Position numbers and translations under genes: made by a program. A stretch of 64,000 bases of DNA, from NCBI GenBank assembly GCA_002964805.2, contig PUDQ02000004.1:62001-126000 (forward strand). Direction: 5' to 3'. Origin of the DNA: Trametes villosa (Eukaryota > Basidiomycota > Agaricomycetes > Polyporales > Polyporaceae). The notes under the pieces were generated by a model. That model did not search any database. It saw only the letters and a list, made by a program, of their open reading frames with translations, and was not told the DNA's origin. Positions 52,794-64,000 of the stretch are shown in pieces. Position 1 is the stretch's first letter. Every line of letters starts with the position of its first letter.

Positions 52794-55700
52794 TTAGCGA
52801 GAGCGACGGTGTATAAGGAAAAGGGCACGTACACCGAGTAAGCTATCATCGCTGCTGGCGGATGAAGATTGCGAAGAGGACTCTACGACAGAAGACGTAG
52901 GCGATGCTGCGGCTTCCGACGATGTTGGCGCCGCCTCCTGCGAGTTGCCACCATGTGCTTCACCCGAGGGCTCCGTACTGGGCGTCGGCTTAGAAGTCTC
53001 GTCGCTTGCGGTTCCACTGGTAGGCTCGCTCTTGACGGAACCATCCGAGGAAGCCGGTTGTGTTGCACTGGGGGCTGACGAGCTGCCGCCGTCGGAGGCG
53101 GTGATACTCAGAGTTGGTAGCGCGATCGAAGTGCCGTTCCGTGCGAGGCTGGAGCTCGGAGTCGACGAGGTACTGCCGGCCTTGCTCGCACTGATGGACG
53201 CCGCTGCCTCCTTCATCGCAGAGATCGAGAGGGAGAGGTGGTAGTCGGTCGGCACTTGGAGCGTGGTTAGGTGCAACCAGGGAATAGTGTAGTCGCCAAT
53301 CCTACGCGCAGCAATCAGCCGTCAGGAAACGTAAGGACGAACATTGCGATACTGGGACTCACTTCACAGTCGCGGCGTTGAAGACGTCCAGCTTCCCGAC
53401 AGGGATAATACCGAGCGATGCCAGTGCGCCCTGGGTGAGCAATACGTTCTTCACGCTGCCACTGTTCGCGGTGCCCTTCGCGGGTACGACGAAGCTGTCG
53501 AAGGCCTGGTCGAAGTGCGCGTAGGTGATTCCGTCGAGGCCGGAGTCCACTTGCGTGAACGTGATCTCCATGTCGGTGTCCAGCGGGTTCGCGATCTAGA
53601 AACATGAAGCCGTCAGTGAATGTGCGATGACTCTGGGCATAAGCGAAGACTCACGTCGAAGTCGATCGTGATGAGATTGTCGACGAGTGTGTCCAGGGTG
53701 ATGAACGCGTTGATATGCGTTACGATGGGTGGTACGTTCAAACCTATGGTATAATGAGTTGTCTGAACATAGCGCTCCAGGTAAAAGGAAGGCGAACCCT
53801 TCAAGCTCGTGGACAGCTCTACACCCTCAAGCGCAGGCTGCAGCGACCCGAAGGGAGAGCTGTCTGAGTCGCCCTGGATAGTCAACGGAAGATCGTCGTC
53901 CGACTGCAAGAACTCCGTCAAGAATCCCTGGGCTATGGTGTCGTTGGCGTCCGCTGGAGCATAGTGGAACTCCGTCGCGATCGTGTTCTCGCCAGGGACC
54001 AAGTCGAGAGCGTCGATTGCAGCGCGACCAAGCATGACGCCCTTGTAGGTAACGGGGAACGAGACGTCTACGCTCTGCAGAGAGATGTTGGACGGGTTCT
54101 GGAGCTTGGTGGTAAGCGGCGCCTTGATGAAGGCTCCGTGGCTGTCACTGCCGCCTCCAGTGATGGACACGTTGCTGAGAGCCGCGGCTTTGTCGAAAGC
54201 ATTGATACCTGTAGGATACTGTGAGCACATAGTGACCTGGAGAAAATTGTTCACAAACGTACCCTTCAAACTCGTCGAGACGTTGAACGGGATGCCGGAG
54301 ATCGGGACGTCGCCGATGGTAGTACGAGCGACGACGTCGGCCGTTCCCTTGAGTTCGAAGTCCACCCCAGCGGTATCGGTAACTGCGGCGAAGAAGTGGC
54401 TGAATGCACCGTCGTTCTTCGACTGGAGCGTTTGGTTCTCGAAAGTGATGACCAATGGCGCAACATTGCCCGTTGACACTCCGCCCTCCTGCGGCGATTG
54501 CGGCAGTTTGAGCTGGAGCAGTACCGGTAAGCAAGTGTGCACCATTTCACACGCAATGTTCTCACCTCGGCGACGTCGGTTCCTCCGCTCGCTAACGTGA
54601 TGTCCTCTGCGCCCTCGATGACTTGCAGAGAGAAACCGAAGGGGTTCTTGTACTCGGCAAGGATGTGCTGAGAGCTGGCGCTGGGAGCAAATGCTTGACT
54701 TTCCTCTGTCATAACGAGTTTGAGGTCGGACATCTCGATGGATTGGATGATCTAGAGACCATTTGAATGAGCTTCGACGGTCTATAGGAGAGGCTGAAGC
54801 AACCTACGTCGAAGGTCTCTCCCGGCAACGTTACGTTCAGAACGACCGTCTTGAACGCGGTGCTCAGCCACTGGACAGTACCGCTCGAACCGGTAGGCTG
54901 AACGGATTCGCCTTGGACACTGAGGGTCTGGTTCTTCCCGGCAAGGAAGTCCGAGAACAGCTTGCCCATCGTGTTCAGGTCATCCCCGCTTTGCGGTACG
55001 ATCCGACCAGAGAGATGAAGCGTCGTGTCGGTCATCGGAGCAAGGAAGAGGTTGTTTCCAGAGAGTGCTGCACAAATGTTAGGATAAATCTGTTCAAGGT
55101 GTTACGGTACTTACGTCCAACGGTGGTGCCTTCGAATGAAGCCTCGAAGTTCACCGTTCCCAGGTCAATGCCGAGCTCTGCGCGAAGTGCAGATTAGTAT
55201 TTTGGAATTGTGCGCGCCACGAAAAAAATGCTCACGAGATTGGGATGGGATCACGGAGTCGGTCTCGATGTGGATACCACCAGCTGCGTCATCGGATGGC
55301 AGCTTGAAGTTGCTAATCGTCACGCCGGGGAGGTTGTTGAACGCCTTGAACGAGATCGACTTGCTGAGCGAGACGTTGTCGAAGATCGTTCCCAGCGCCG
55401 TAACACGTAGCTTGTCGGTGTGGATGGTCCACTCGAAGCTCGGGTTGTGCAGCAGGAAGGTGGCGAAGTCCGTGAACCTGTGGTAGAGCCGTTAATCGGC
55501 GCGTCATCTGGAGAATATGGGCTACTCACTTGTCCGAGTCCGTGATGGTGAGACGTGCGTTGGTCTCGTAGTCGGGAACACCAGCATTTGCACCCGCGCA
55601 AACTGGCGGGCGCATCAGTTGTCGCAATCATAGAGAGAGTACCTAGGTACTCACCGGGAGGAAGAGAAATTGACGCGATGTCATTCCCGTTCCATGTTAC

Positions 55701-58700
55701 GCTGGAGGACAAGTTCAGATGTGTGGGTCGCGAGGCGTGCCATATACGTACGTGACTGGTTCTACGAAGGTGATCTCGGCGTCCAGAGGACCTGTACCAG
55801 TCAATGCTCCCTTTAGGGACAGATCGAAGCCGTCGTCCGACAGATTCCTACGATGGAGTCAGTGAGCTTTGCGAGTTCAGACTTGCGAGGTAATGTCCTT
55901 ACGTGATGTTAGCGGCATTGAATGTCAGATTCGCCTGGTCGACCAGACTCTGCACGATGGGCGGCGCGACCGCTCCAATGAGGTACAAGGCAGTGTGGTC
56001 TGTCTAAAACAAAGGCTATGTCAGGACGGTTAATCCTTGGAAGTGCGAGGTTTACTCACAATCGCTGTGACGTTAGACTGCTTGAATGCAAGGTCCGTCG
56101 CGACTGTACGCCTCGTCAATACACGAGACCTCCCGAGTTGTTCAAGTACTCACAGTCGTCGATCTTGACTGAGCTGTCGATGTCGAGCGTGACTTGCAAG
56201 TTCTTCAAGGCGTTCAATATGGCGTCGTCGACATCAAACTGCCTTCCGCTGCGCGCAATGGGTCAGTACATGCATAAGCCAACGTACGAGCTAACAAATA
56301 TACCTGGAGCAGGTGCTCTGGTTGGTGTCGACGGTGGCCTTGATCTGGAGACAAGATGAGCGTACATCATGTCATTGTCAGCCTGAATACCCACCGAAGT
56401 GTTGGCATTAGGGTTGCTCGTGACTATCTTGAACAAGTCTGGCAGAGGTCCCAGATCAACATTGTTGTTCTGAGCGCCCTGCAGCAAGAGTTGAATGATC
56501 GTGACGGGGTCCATGTTGAACTCGAACGGAAGCTGAGGGGACTCGATCTTGTTGTGGCCGTCTGCATGGATAGGAGAGCTCGACCGGTCGACATGATCGA
56601 TCTTGCCTAGCGTGAGGGAGCCGAACGTCGCCGTCGCAGTGACTTCCAGTAGGTTGATGCTCGCAGTGAAGGGGTTGTCGAGAGAGAACGTCGTCTGCGC
56701 AATGCCAGTTTGGACGATGTCGGTGGGGAACACGAGCGAGGCGGTGGTGATAAGATTCTGATGCAACGCAGGTATGTTCACGGGCGAGAGACGGATGTTC
56801 GACATCGCAAGTTGCAGAGACTCAATCGGAGTCGAGTCCGTTGACCCCTGGATGGTGGTCGCCGACATGACGCCTTGAAGGTAGTTCTCAAGCATCTTCT
56901 GGCCAGAAGCGACAGCGCTGCCTTGGGGCTTGTACAGAACGTCTGCAGGGATGCTTAGTAAACGGAAACGTGAACATTCAATGGAGTGAGGGGCATACCG
57001 ATCGCGTAGCTCGCGTTACCGGGCACGATGACCAGGTTGCTCTGCAGGAAAGCGGTTTAGTGGGAAATCCTCTAGTGCATTTTGAGTAGATCAACGCACC
57101 AGATCCGCTTCACTCACGACATCATCCCTGCTGGGATGTGAGCAGTTGTCGTACAATGCAAGCGTAGTACACTCACTGGAAAAGTAGGGAGAATGCGATA
57201 TCTCCTGAGCCTGTTCACAGGTCAGCGAAGGGTTCAGAGGGCGTATGAAAGTACTTGCCAAGAGTGATGTTACTGTTGAGTCGCAATCAGCTTCGCTCAA
57301 TGCGGCATCAATCACCGCACACGTACCTAGGGTTGAACAACGAGCTGTTCGCCTTGATGAGCAGGTGGTCTGCAAAGCCATGGTTGACGTCGAGGGTCGA
57401 GACCAGCGTAGGCTTGGTGTTCAGGCCCTGTAGGCCGGCGATCGAAGTTGTGACCGAGAACTCGATGCCGGTGAGGCTCAGTAGTCCCACAGCGGTCTCC
57501 GCATCGGTGTTCGCGGCACCCACAAGCTGCATCTCCGCGGTCTTCGACGTCGCAGTGGTAGACAGGAACTGCTCGAACGTCGAGTCCTGCCCGTCGAGCA
57601 CGGCGAACGGCACCTTCGAGAACGTGAGGTGGATGATCCGCTGCTCGACCTCCGTCGTACTCGGGCCCTTCGGGATGATGAGCTGCGCGAAGTCCTTTCC
57701 GTCTGTGCCGACAGTGATGTTCTGCTCGAGGGCGACGATGTTGATCGGGAAGTCGAAGGGAAGCTGGAAGGCTGCCGTCGCGTCGTCGCTGCTCGTCGCA
57801 GGGCCGAAGGCAGTGTCCTCGGTAAAGCGGAGGTCGAGCTCGTTCAGGCTGATGCTCCTGATGATGTCGAGCTGTCCGCGGTTCGGCAGGACTGCCTGTA
57901 CCTCGAGGCTCTTGATACCTTCGTTGAGCCATGTGACCTGGGGAGGGAATCGTGAGTTTACGGCCAATGAAAGAATCTGTGTCGCGTACGTCGGTGGGAC
58001 CGGCGCTGTCGCCGCGCACGATAACATTGCTGTCTTGCGCATGGATGAACCTGTTGAAGATCGTCGAGACGGCATCTAACCCCGCCTGCTCCTTCTGCGG
58101 AATGAGACGTCCAACGAGTGGTAAAGCGACCGTGGACTGTGGCGCAAGCGTAAAGCCCTTTGTCGAGGCCACCGGCCCGATGTTAGTATCTCCGAAGAAG
58201 TTCTGGAACGCGATGGACGACAGCTCGACGCCGACTTGCGAGGGCTGGCGGAGTCTTCAGCATCGATACAACACGATGCATGAAGTCGCTTACGTTGGTG
58301 ACCTTAGTCTGGAGGGTGAGGTGAATACCGCCGGCTGGGTCGTTGCTAGGCAAGTCGAAGGTGTCGATAATGACGCCGTTCTTTAGGTTGTTCATGCCCT
58401 TCAAGGTCACGCCCTTGTTGGACAACTCGATGCCAGGGACGGAGATACCTAAACCCATGTCAGCAGAAACTCTTCGTCAGGCAGTATTGAGGACGAACCA
58501 ATAGCAGCCACTACGCACAGAAGTCAGCTACTGACTCCAACTATGATAGGCAAAGAAACGTACCAGACAAGTTGCTCCCGGAGATGACCCAGTCGAATGA
58601 CTCTTCGGTGAGCATTACCTTGGTGAAGTTCGTGAGGTGGTCGACGTCCGCCACCTCGAAGTTGGCGTCGATTTCGAACGTCGCACCCACGTCGGCTACA

Positions 58701-61700
58701 ACATCGATGTCGGGCATCTTGATGCTGCCGATGGACGCGCCGTTCCACTCGATGGTCAGTCCCGCCGGGAAGGAGATCTTCGCATCGACTGTTACTATAT
58801 TAGCTACCCCTCTAGCCTCGAGTGCGGGAAAAGAACGTACATGGTCCTGCTTGTGTGATAGATCCCTTGAGCGAAGTGCCTGCACAATGCGTCAGTAGCC
58901 TTATTGTCTCACGGGCGTATAGCTACGTACCGAACGACTTCTCCTGGATATCCTTGATAATCACAGTCTCGATGCCCAATACAGAGCCTGACACGATCTT
59001 CTGGACGATCGGCTGAGCCAGCACAGGAAGGATGTTGTTTAGACTCTTGTCCGTCTTCGTCTCCACGTCTGTCTGCGTGTACTGAAGCGTCGTCGCGTAC
59101 TCGCCTAATCCGCCTTCAGTACCTTGCTGATTGCGCAGAAGGTTGAGAGCTGGACTTACCGATGGTAACACCCGCGGTGAGTGCGACATCCGAGCGGAGC
59201 TTGGTGAAGGCCTTGTCAACGTACGTTGGGAGGTCGAAACCCCTGCATCAATCGTGTAAACGCCTGCCCTCGAGATAGAACCGCCGATGTACTCACTTGA
59301 ACAGCGTAGCGTTGTCCGCCCTCCTCTCGACTCCCTCCCTCTTACTCGGGCCAGCGTCCACATACTGATACCCGCCCAGCGCGACGATCGCGTCGAGCTG
59401 CTCTGTGCCGAGCCCCGCCTGCTCCGCGAGGAGACGTGTGACCGTGAACAGCGACGGTGGGTCCATGTTCAGGTCAAGGTCGAGGTTCGGCGACGCGCTT
59501 GTTGCCTTGCCTGGGGAGGTGAAGTGCGTGGGTGTCTGGATCGTGCCGAGGTGGATGTCGCGGAAGGAGACGTTCGACGCGACGTGCGTGATGACGAGCC
59601 CTGCGGTAAACGGGTTCGCGAGCGAGACCGTCGCGTGCGCCGTGGTGTTCTCCCGGCCGGTCGTCGGGAGCACTGTGCGTACGCGTTAGGCTGGGCAGGA
59701 GAATAGGGCAAGAGGAGAGCACACCTTCGAGCGAAGCGAAGTTCAGCAGCTTTGTCTGGAGCGCGGGTAGCACGGCGTTGATGTTCAACTCCTTGAATGC
59801 CTGCAGGAGCGACGTGATAACCGTGCTGTTGTCGTAACCCGCGATCGCGACCTCGACGTCTACGCATCCAGGAATATATCAGCCCTCCACTTCGCATCCA
59901 GGAGAAAGTGAAGGTACGCACCTGTGCCACCTACGAAGTCATCGAGCGTCTGCAGACCCTGGGGACTGAGATTGGGCTTGAAGCTGCCCTGGGCGGTGAC
60001 GGAGTTGTTGCCCATGTTGAGGGTGAGGTTCGGCAGCAGCGTCGTGCCCATAAGTGCCTCCTCCCTCATCAGTTGCAGGGCTTACCAGTTTCTCGTCAGT
60101 TCGGCTTTACGTGCTCATAGTAGAAAGTAGACTCACCCAGGTCGCCCGTGAACAGCTGCAGGTTCGACGGGTTGAAGATGCTCACTGCGACACTCCACCA
60201 TCAGTCTCGCGCTCCCCAGGCTGTAAAGTCTAAATGCACGCACCGTTGATCCCGAGCTGGATCGCGTCCTGCGTGCCCCCAATAACATCCACGTCCCCGA
60301 TCGTCACCAAGTTATCCAACCCGCGCAGCCCCTGCAGGCCGCTCGTCACGTCGAACCTGATCGGGTCGAGCGTGACGAGCCCGATGCTCATGTTCGCGAC
60401 CGCGCGCGCGTGGCCTTGCAGCTGGAACGGCGTGTGCGACGCCGTCGTCAGGTTCGCGTCTGCGCCGCGCTGTCAGCATACATACGAAGAGCTAGGAGCG
60501 GCGCGAGGCGAAGGCGAAGGCGACGTACTGAATTGGGAGAAGACGGGGTGGCTCGGGTCGGGAACGTCCAGCGCGGTGTTCTCGATGGTGATGTTGATCG
60601 TGCCGTGCGTGAACGTCGAGTTAACTACCGTGATGTCGCTCGTCGACCGTCCGGCCGGCTGCCAAACCCGCGTCAGTGTTCCTCTTCTTCCGAACAACCC
60701 AGAGCTCATTCTCACTCACCGTCGACAGTCCCGCAACAACCGCGCCCGCGCTCGTGATATTGAACGCGTTCTGGATCTCCCCGATCGAGAGCCCGAACCC
60801 AAACGGCAGCTCCATCGCCGCCTGCACAGTCCTGCTGTTCGCAACAGGCCCCCACGGGGTACTCGGACTAAACGCGAGCGCCATGTCCCCAATACTGATC
60901 GCCTTGATCGGGTTTATGGCCTGCGCGGCCTTGAACGGGACGTGCAAGTCCAGCGCGGTAAGGCCCGCGCTCAACCATGACACCGCGCTGCCGTCGTTCT
61001 GCAGCGACGACTGCCCGCGCGCGACGACGTCGGACTGCTCGCCGTTGAGGTACTGCGTGAAGAGCTGTGAGACAGACGTGAGCGCGCTCGGCACGGTCTG
61101 GGGTACGAGGCGGCCGCGAAGCGTGATGTTGTTCGCGCCGGGGGCGATGGTGGTGTTCGCGCTGCTGCCGGCGCCAAGGTTCACGCCCTGGTAGAGGAGG
61201 TCGAAGATGACGGTGCCGAGGTTGACGTCGAATGGGCTCGGGTTGTCGAGCCCGGTCACGGCGATGAAGTTGATTCCGCCTTCGGGCGCGTCGCTCGGGA
61301 GCTGGAAGTCGAGCAGCTCGATGTGGTTGTCGAAGTTGTTCATTCCTACCGCGCGCCGTCAGCGGCAAGTTTTCCGGAGAGCGCGACGACGTACCATTGA
61401 GCGTGAGGTCCTTATTGAACTTAAGCCCGTTCGCGCGCGGGAACTTGAGCGCCTGCACGCTGAGCTTGTCGCTCGTAAGCCGCCAGGTGAAGTTCTGCTG
61501 CGTGATCATCGTCTGCGTGAACTGCGCGAACGCGTCCTCGTGCTCGATCGTGAACGGCACGGTCTGGTTGATGTACGCGCGCTTGGACTTGACGGTGAGC
61601 TCGTTCATTTGGAACGAACCGAGCGGGACGACGTCGGAGCCGTTCACCCAGCCGACGGAGAGTGGCTCGCGGAAGTCGATCTTGGCGGAGAAGATGCCGG

Positions 61701-62250
61701 CGTGCGAGACCTGCGGGGAGGCGTTTAGTTGTGTCCTGGTTGTTCGTCTGGCTAACTTACCCAACCGTCCATGGTCAACTGGAAGCTGCGCGTCCGCACA
61801 ATTCGTCGTCAGTCGCTACACCTAGCATAGCGCGGATACTCACGAGTTGTTCGCCGGGTTTGTAATCGCCACTTTATCCACGTTCAGCACCGACACGTTC
61901 ACAATGTGTTGCGCGATGGCATGCACGACCGGGAAAAGCAGGATAAACAGGATCGCAATGCCCAGACACGCGCCGATGATGTTCGCGATGATGAACCATC
62001 GTCTCTTGTACAGAGGGGGCTTCGGAGCTGGGGCAGCGCGGGGAACGTCTTCTGGTCGTACTTCTCCAGCAGCGGCCACAGTGCCTGCCGCTGCGCCCGC
62101 GCTTGCGGCTGGGGCGGGTACGTCGGTGGGGTCGGCGAAGGGGTTGACGGCGACGCCAGCGGGGGTCGTCCGAGCTATGCCACTTGGTGCGTGCGCGGCC
62201 GTAGTGGTGTGCTCGTCATCCTCTGTGTCGGTGAAGGATTCAAAGAACAT
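52794..62250 (-). CDS. Giant DUF3712-like single-anchor membrane protein with repeated modules (many exons)
   Basis: The gene starts at 62250. Exon 1 (62250-61844) encodes a disordered N-terminus, then PLYKRRWFIIANIIGACLGI and a hydrophobic run to about residue 110: one membrane helix with a basic inner flank. Exon 2 is 61785-61761, and many short-intron exons follow. The rest looks extracellular or lumenal: beta-rich segments with frequent N-x-S/T sites. A landmark close to NN-x5-I-x2-F-x-LPSD-x3-GGI appears three times: MNNFDNHIELLDFQLPSD at 61343, MNNLKNGVIIDTFDLPSND at 58395 and FNNLPGVTISNFKLPSDD near 55345. The C-terminus is Ser/Thr/Pro-rich (SSSQSSSASSDDSLLG). This matches the layout I know from fungal DUF3712 proteins, which are much shorter. 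One gene is the simplest reading because the only anchor is at 62 kb, but exon chaining over 9.4 kb needs transcripts. Confidence 0.7.
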
Positions 62251-64000
62251 GGTTAGTGTCGGTCACGAGAAATGATACCTCGCAACCCCAAGGATAACTA
62301 GAAAGAACGTAGAGAAGGAACACGTCGAAGTGGGCCTTGAGGCTGCCAAGCTGTGTGCGCAGGGCGCGGAGAAACACTTTGCGCAGAGAGAGGGCGGGCG
62401 GGAATTTGAGGCCCGCCCACGCGCTTTTGATCTCAACATCCCAGGAAAGCGACACGCGGGAAGCGGGGGCATTGCCCACGCTGGGCTTCGGGACGTCGCC
62501 CGCCGAACCCGTCCATCCGTTCCTACGGGCGCCCCGCGCTGGCAGCGTCTGGCTCGGCCGCGCAGCGCTATTTGCGTCCGTCCACTGACCGCTGCTCGAC
62601 GTGCCTCATGGAAGTGCATGCATCCGCTGATTTGCGCTCAGCCCCGCGGGCGTAGCTGCAGGAGAGGCAACGGCGCAGGAGCGACCGCCAGGCGGCCAAC
62701 TGCCAGAACTGTGGTCGCTCGCATGGAGACGTCGAGAAGACATGGCAAAGAGGACACCCTTCTCGCCGGAGTCTCGAACGAGATGGACCGGCCGTATAAA
62801 CAGCGCATTCCGCCGGAAGCTGGGAATGGGCCGTGCCATGATACGCGAGGGGGTGATGACAAACGGACCAACGGAGAACTCGACGCGGCCGGTCGTACAC
62901 ACCAACGAAAGCATGAACGACGACCGCCATAACGCATCGTCAGGAAGGTAGGAATGCATCAAAGATGACCCGCAAGGGAGAAAGAATCCAGATTTGACGG
63001 GGGAGGATCACGTATACGTGCGAATCAAGGGGGAAGGAAGAGGAAAATACGGAACGAGTAGGACGCGTAACACGCGCCAAAATGAACGGCGACTCACCAG
63101 GACTCGTGAATGGGTTGCTCGCCACGTCTGCGGGCTGGCCAGAGGCCGCGAGAGCACCGTCTCGCCCGGGGTCCGCCATGGGGGATGTTGCGCCGCTTGG
63201 AGGGGCGTTGTGGGAGGAGCGGGGAGAGGCCGGTCGGCTGCAAAGTGCGCAGGGACGACATAAAATCTATGCGAGGGTTCTCATGACAGAACTTGGGATC
63301 AGCTTCACTCCTGCGCTTCGCGAGTCCACGCGGGTGCAGTCCGACCGTCCTCGCAACGCGCCCCGCGTGATCCAATGGGAACCACCCTTGCCTTTTACGG
63401 AATGCGTCTGTCTGGCGCGAGATCAATGAGGGTTGATGGCCCCCGCGCGATCTCGCGCGATCGATGCGGGGTAAAATGAAACATGCCTCTGGCAATTGGT
63501 TGTGAGCGCGGGGTGGAAACTTTGCGCGCGCGACCGACGCTAGCAGGTCAGACGAGCACCGGGGTGCTCCACAGGCACTGCAGGCGAAGGCGGGGACCGG
63601 GGGTTGTGCAGGATGGACGACCGAACAGGCCTAATCGAGCGGGGGAGTCCCCACACGTCAGGGTCATGCGAGCCTCGTGCCTCTTGCCCACGCCCGCGCC
63701 ACCCCGACAGAATGAGCCTAACGGTAGATTCAGAAGGCGACCGACGATCTCGCATGACGTCTTCACCGTCTTTTTATGCCCATGCGACCTCCCCTTCTGG
63801 CTTCTTCGCTGCGCCTCCGGGTCCGAACCTTCGGATGGACTCTGGTCCTACAAGGTGCGAGCGGAAAGCCGCTCTGTCGTCCGAAAGTCGGCAACCTTCA
63901 AAAGGAGGCTGTCAGCTCTACGTCGACACCTCATCTATCAGCAAATGTCACTGTGTGCACCTTCAGGGACCGGAACTTGACTGGCAGCGTACAATGACTT
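62251..64000. other. Upstream region of the giant gene; no gene supported
   Basis: Overlapping frames on both strands are Arg/Ala/Pro-rich and lack domains. The end of the window may cut an unrelated gene, but I see no sign of it. Confidence 0.4.

Noticed and set aside
57308..58079. Long plus-strand frame opposite the DUF3712-like gene
   Set aside because: The minus-strand protein has coherent repeat motifs; the plus frame is an antisense shadow.
1..64000. tRNA, rRNA or CRISPR arrays
   Set aside because: No cloverleaf-like segments, rRNA stretches or regularly spaced repeats were found by eye.

Overview
The window reads as nuclear DNA of an agaricomycete fungus, most likely a polypore. It has intron-rich genes whose introns are mostly 45-80 nt, start with GT, end with AG and often carry a CTAAC/CTGAC-type branch site. 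TATA-like boxes lie about 45-120 nt upstream of many start codons. The gene set includes a QDE-2-like Argonaute, a secreted GH128 glucanase, a DUF3712-type giant membrane protein and several lineage-restricted families. Exon positions below were read by eye from splice signals and checked for reading-frame phase; no search or transcript data were available.

Layout. (1) 0-2.7 kb: a GNAT acetyltransferase and a seven-transmembrane (7TM) protein. (2) About 3.7-24.9 kb: an accessory island. It holds four diverged copies of an unnamed 5-7 exon family on the minus strand, a small coiled-coil gene, two F-box-like/nucleotidyltransferase-fold genes, two orphan plus-strand genes and a 7.4 kb Helitron with a Rep/helicase and a ubiquitin-protease-like C-terminal region cut off by a frameshift. 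Clusters of GTATGCATAC-type words sit at both edges of this island. (3) 26.3-31 kb: second copies of the 7TM and GNAT genes, with a tiny secreted-peptide gene between them. (4) 31-36.7 kb: a DRY_EERY/SURP splicing-factor-like gene and, divergently, a complete Argonaute. (5) 37.8-44.7 kb: a duplicated multi-pass membrane protein, one copy interrupted by a stop codon and one intact. (6) 45.7-52 kb: two more 7TM copies flanking a GH128 glucanase, with a perfect 20-bp inverted repeat at 49.4 kb. (7) 52.8-62.25 kb: one very large gene for a single-anchor DUF3712-like protein built of repeated ~3 kb modules. The last 1.7 kb shows no gene I can support.

How it fits together. The window is dominated by local duplication: GNAT x2, 7TM x4, a second membrane family x2, the island family x4, NTase-like x2, and modules inside the DUF3712 gene. 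The GNAT and 7TM pairs on both sides of the island suggest that the island lies inside an older duplicated block. The Argonaute is a plausible small-RNA effector against elements such as the Helitron, but nothing in the sequence links the two directly. The least described content is the island family, the paired NTase-like genes and the protease-like tail of the Helitron protein.
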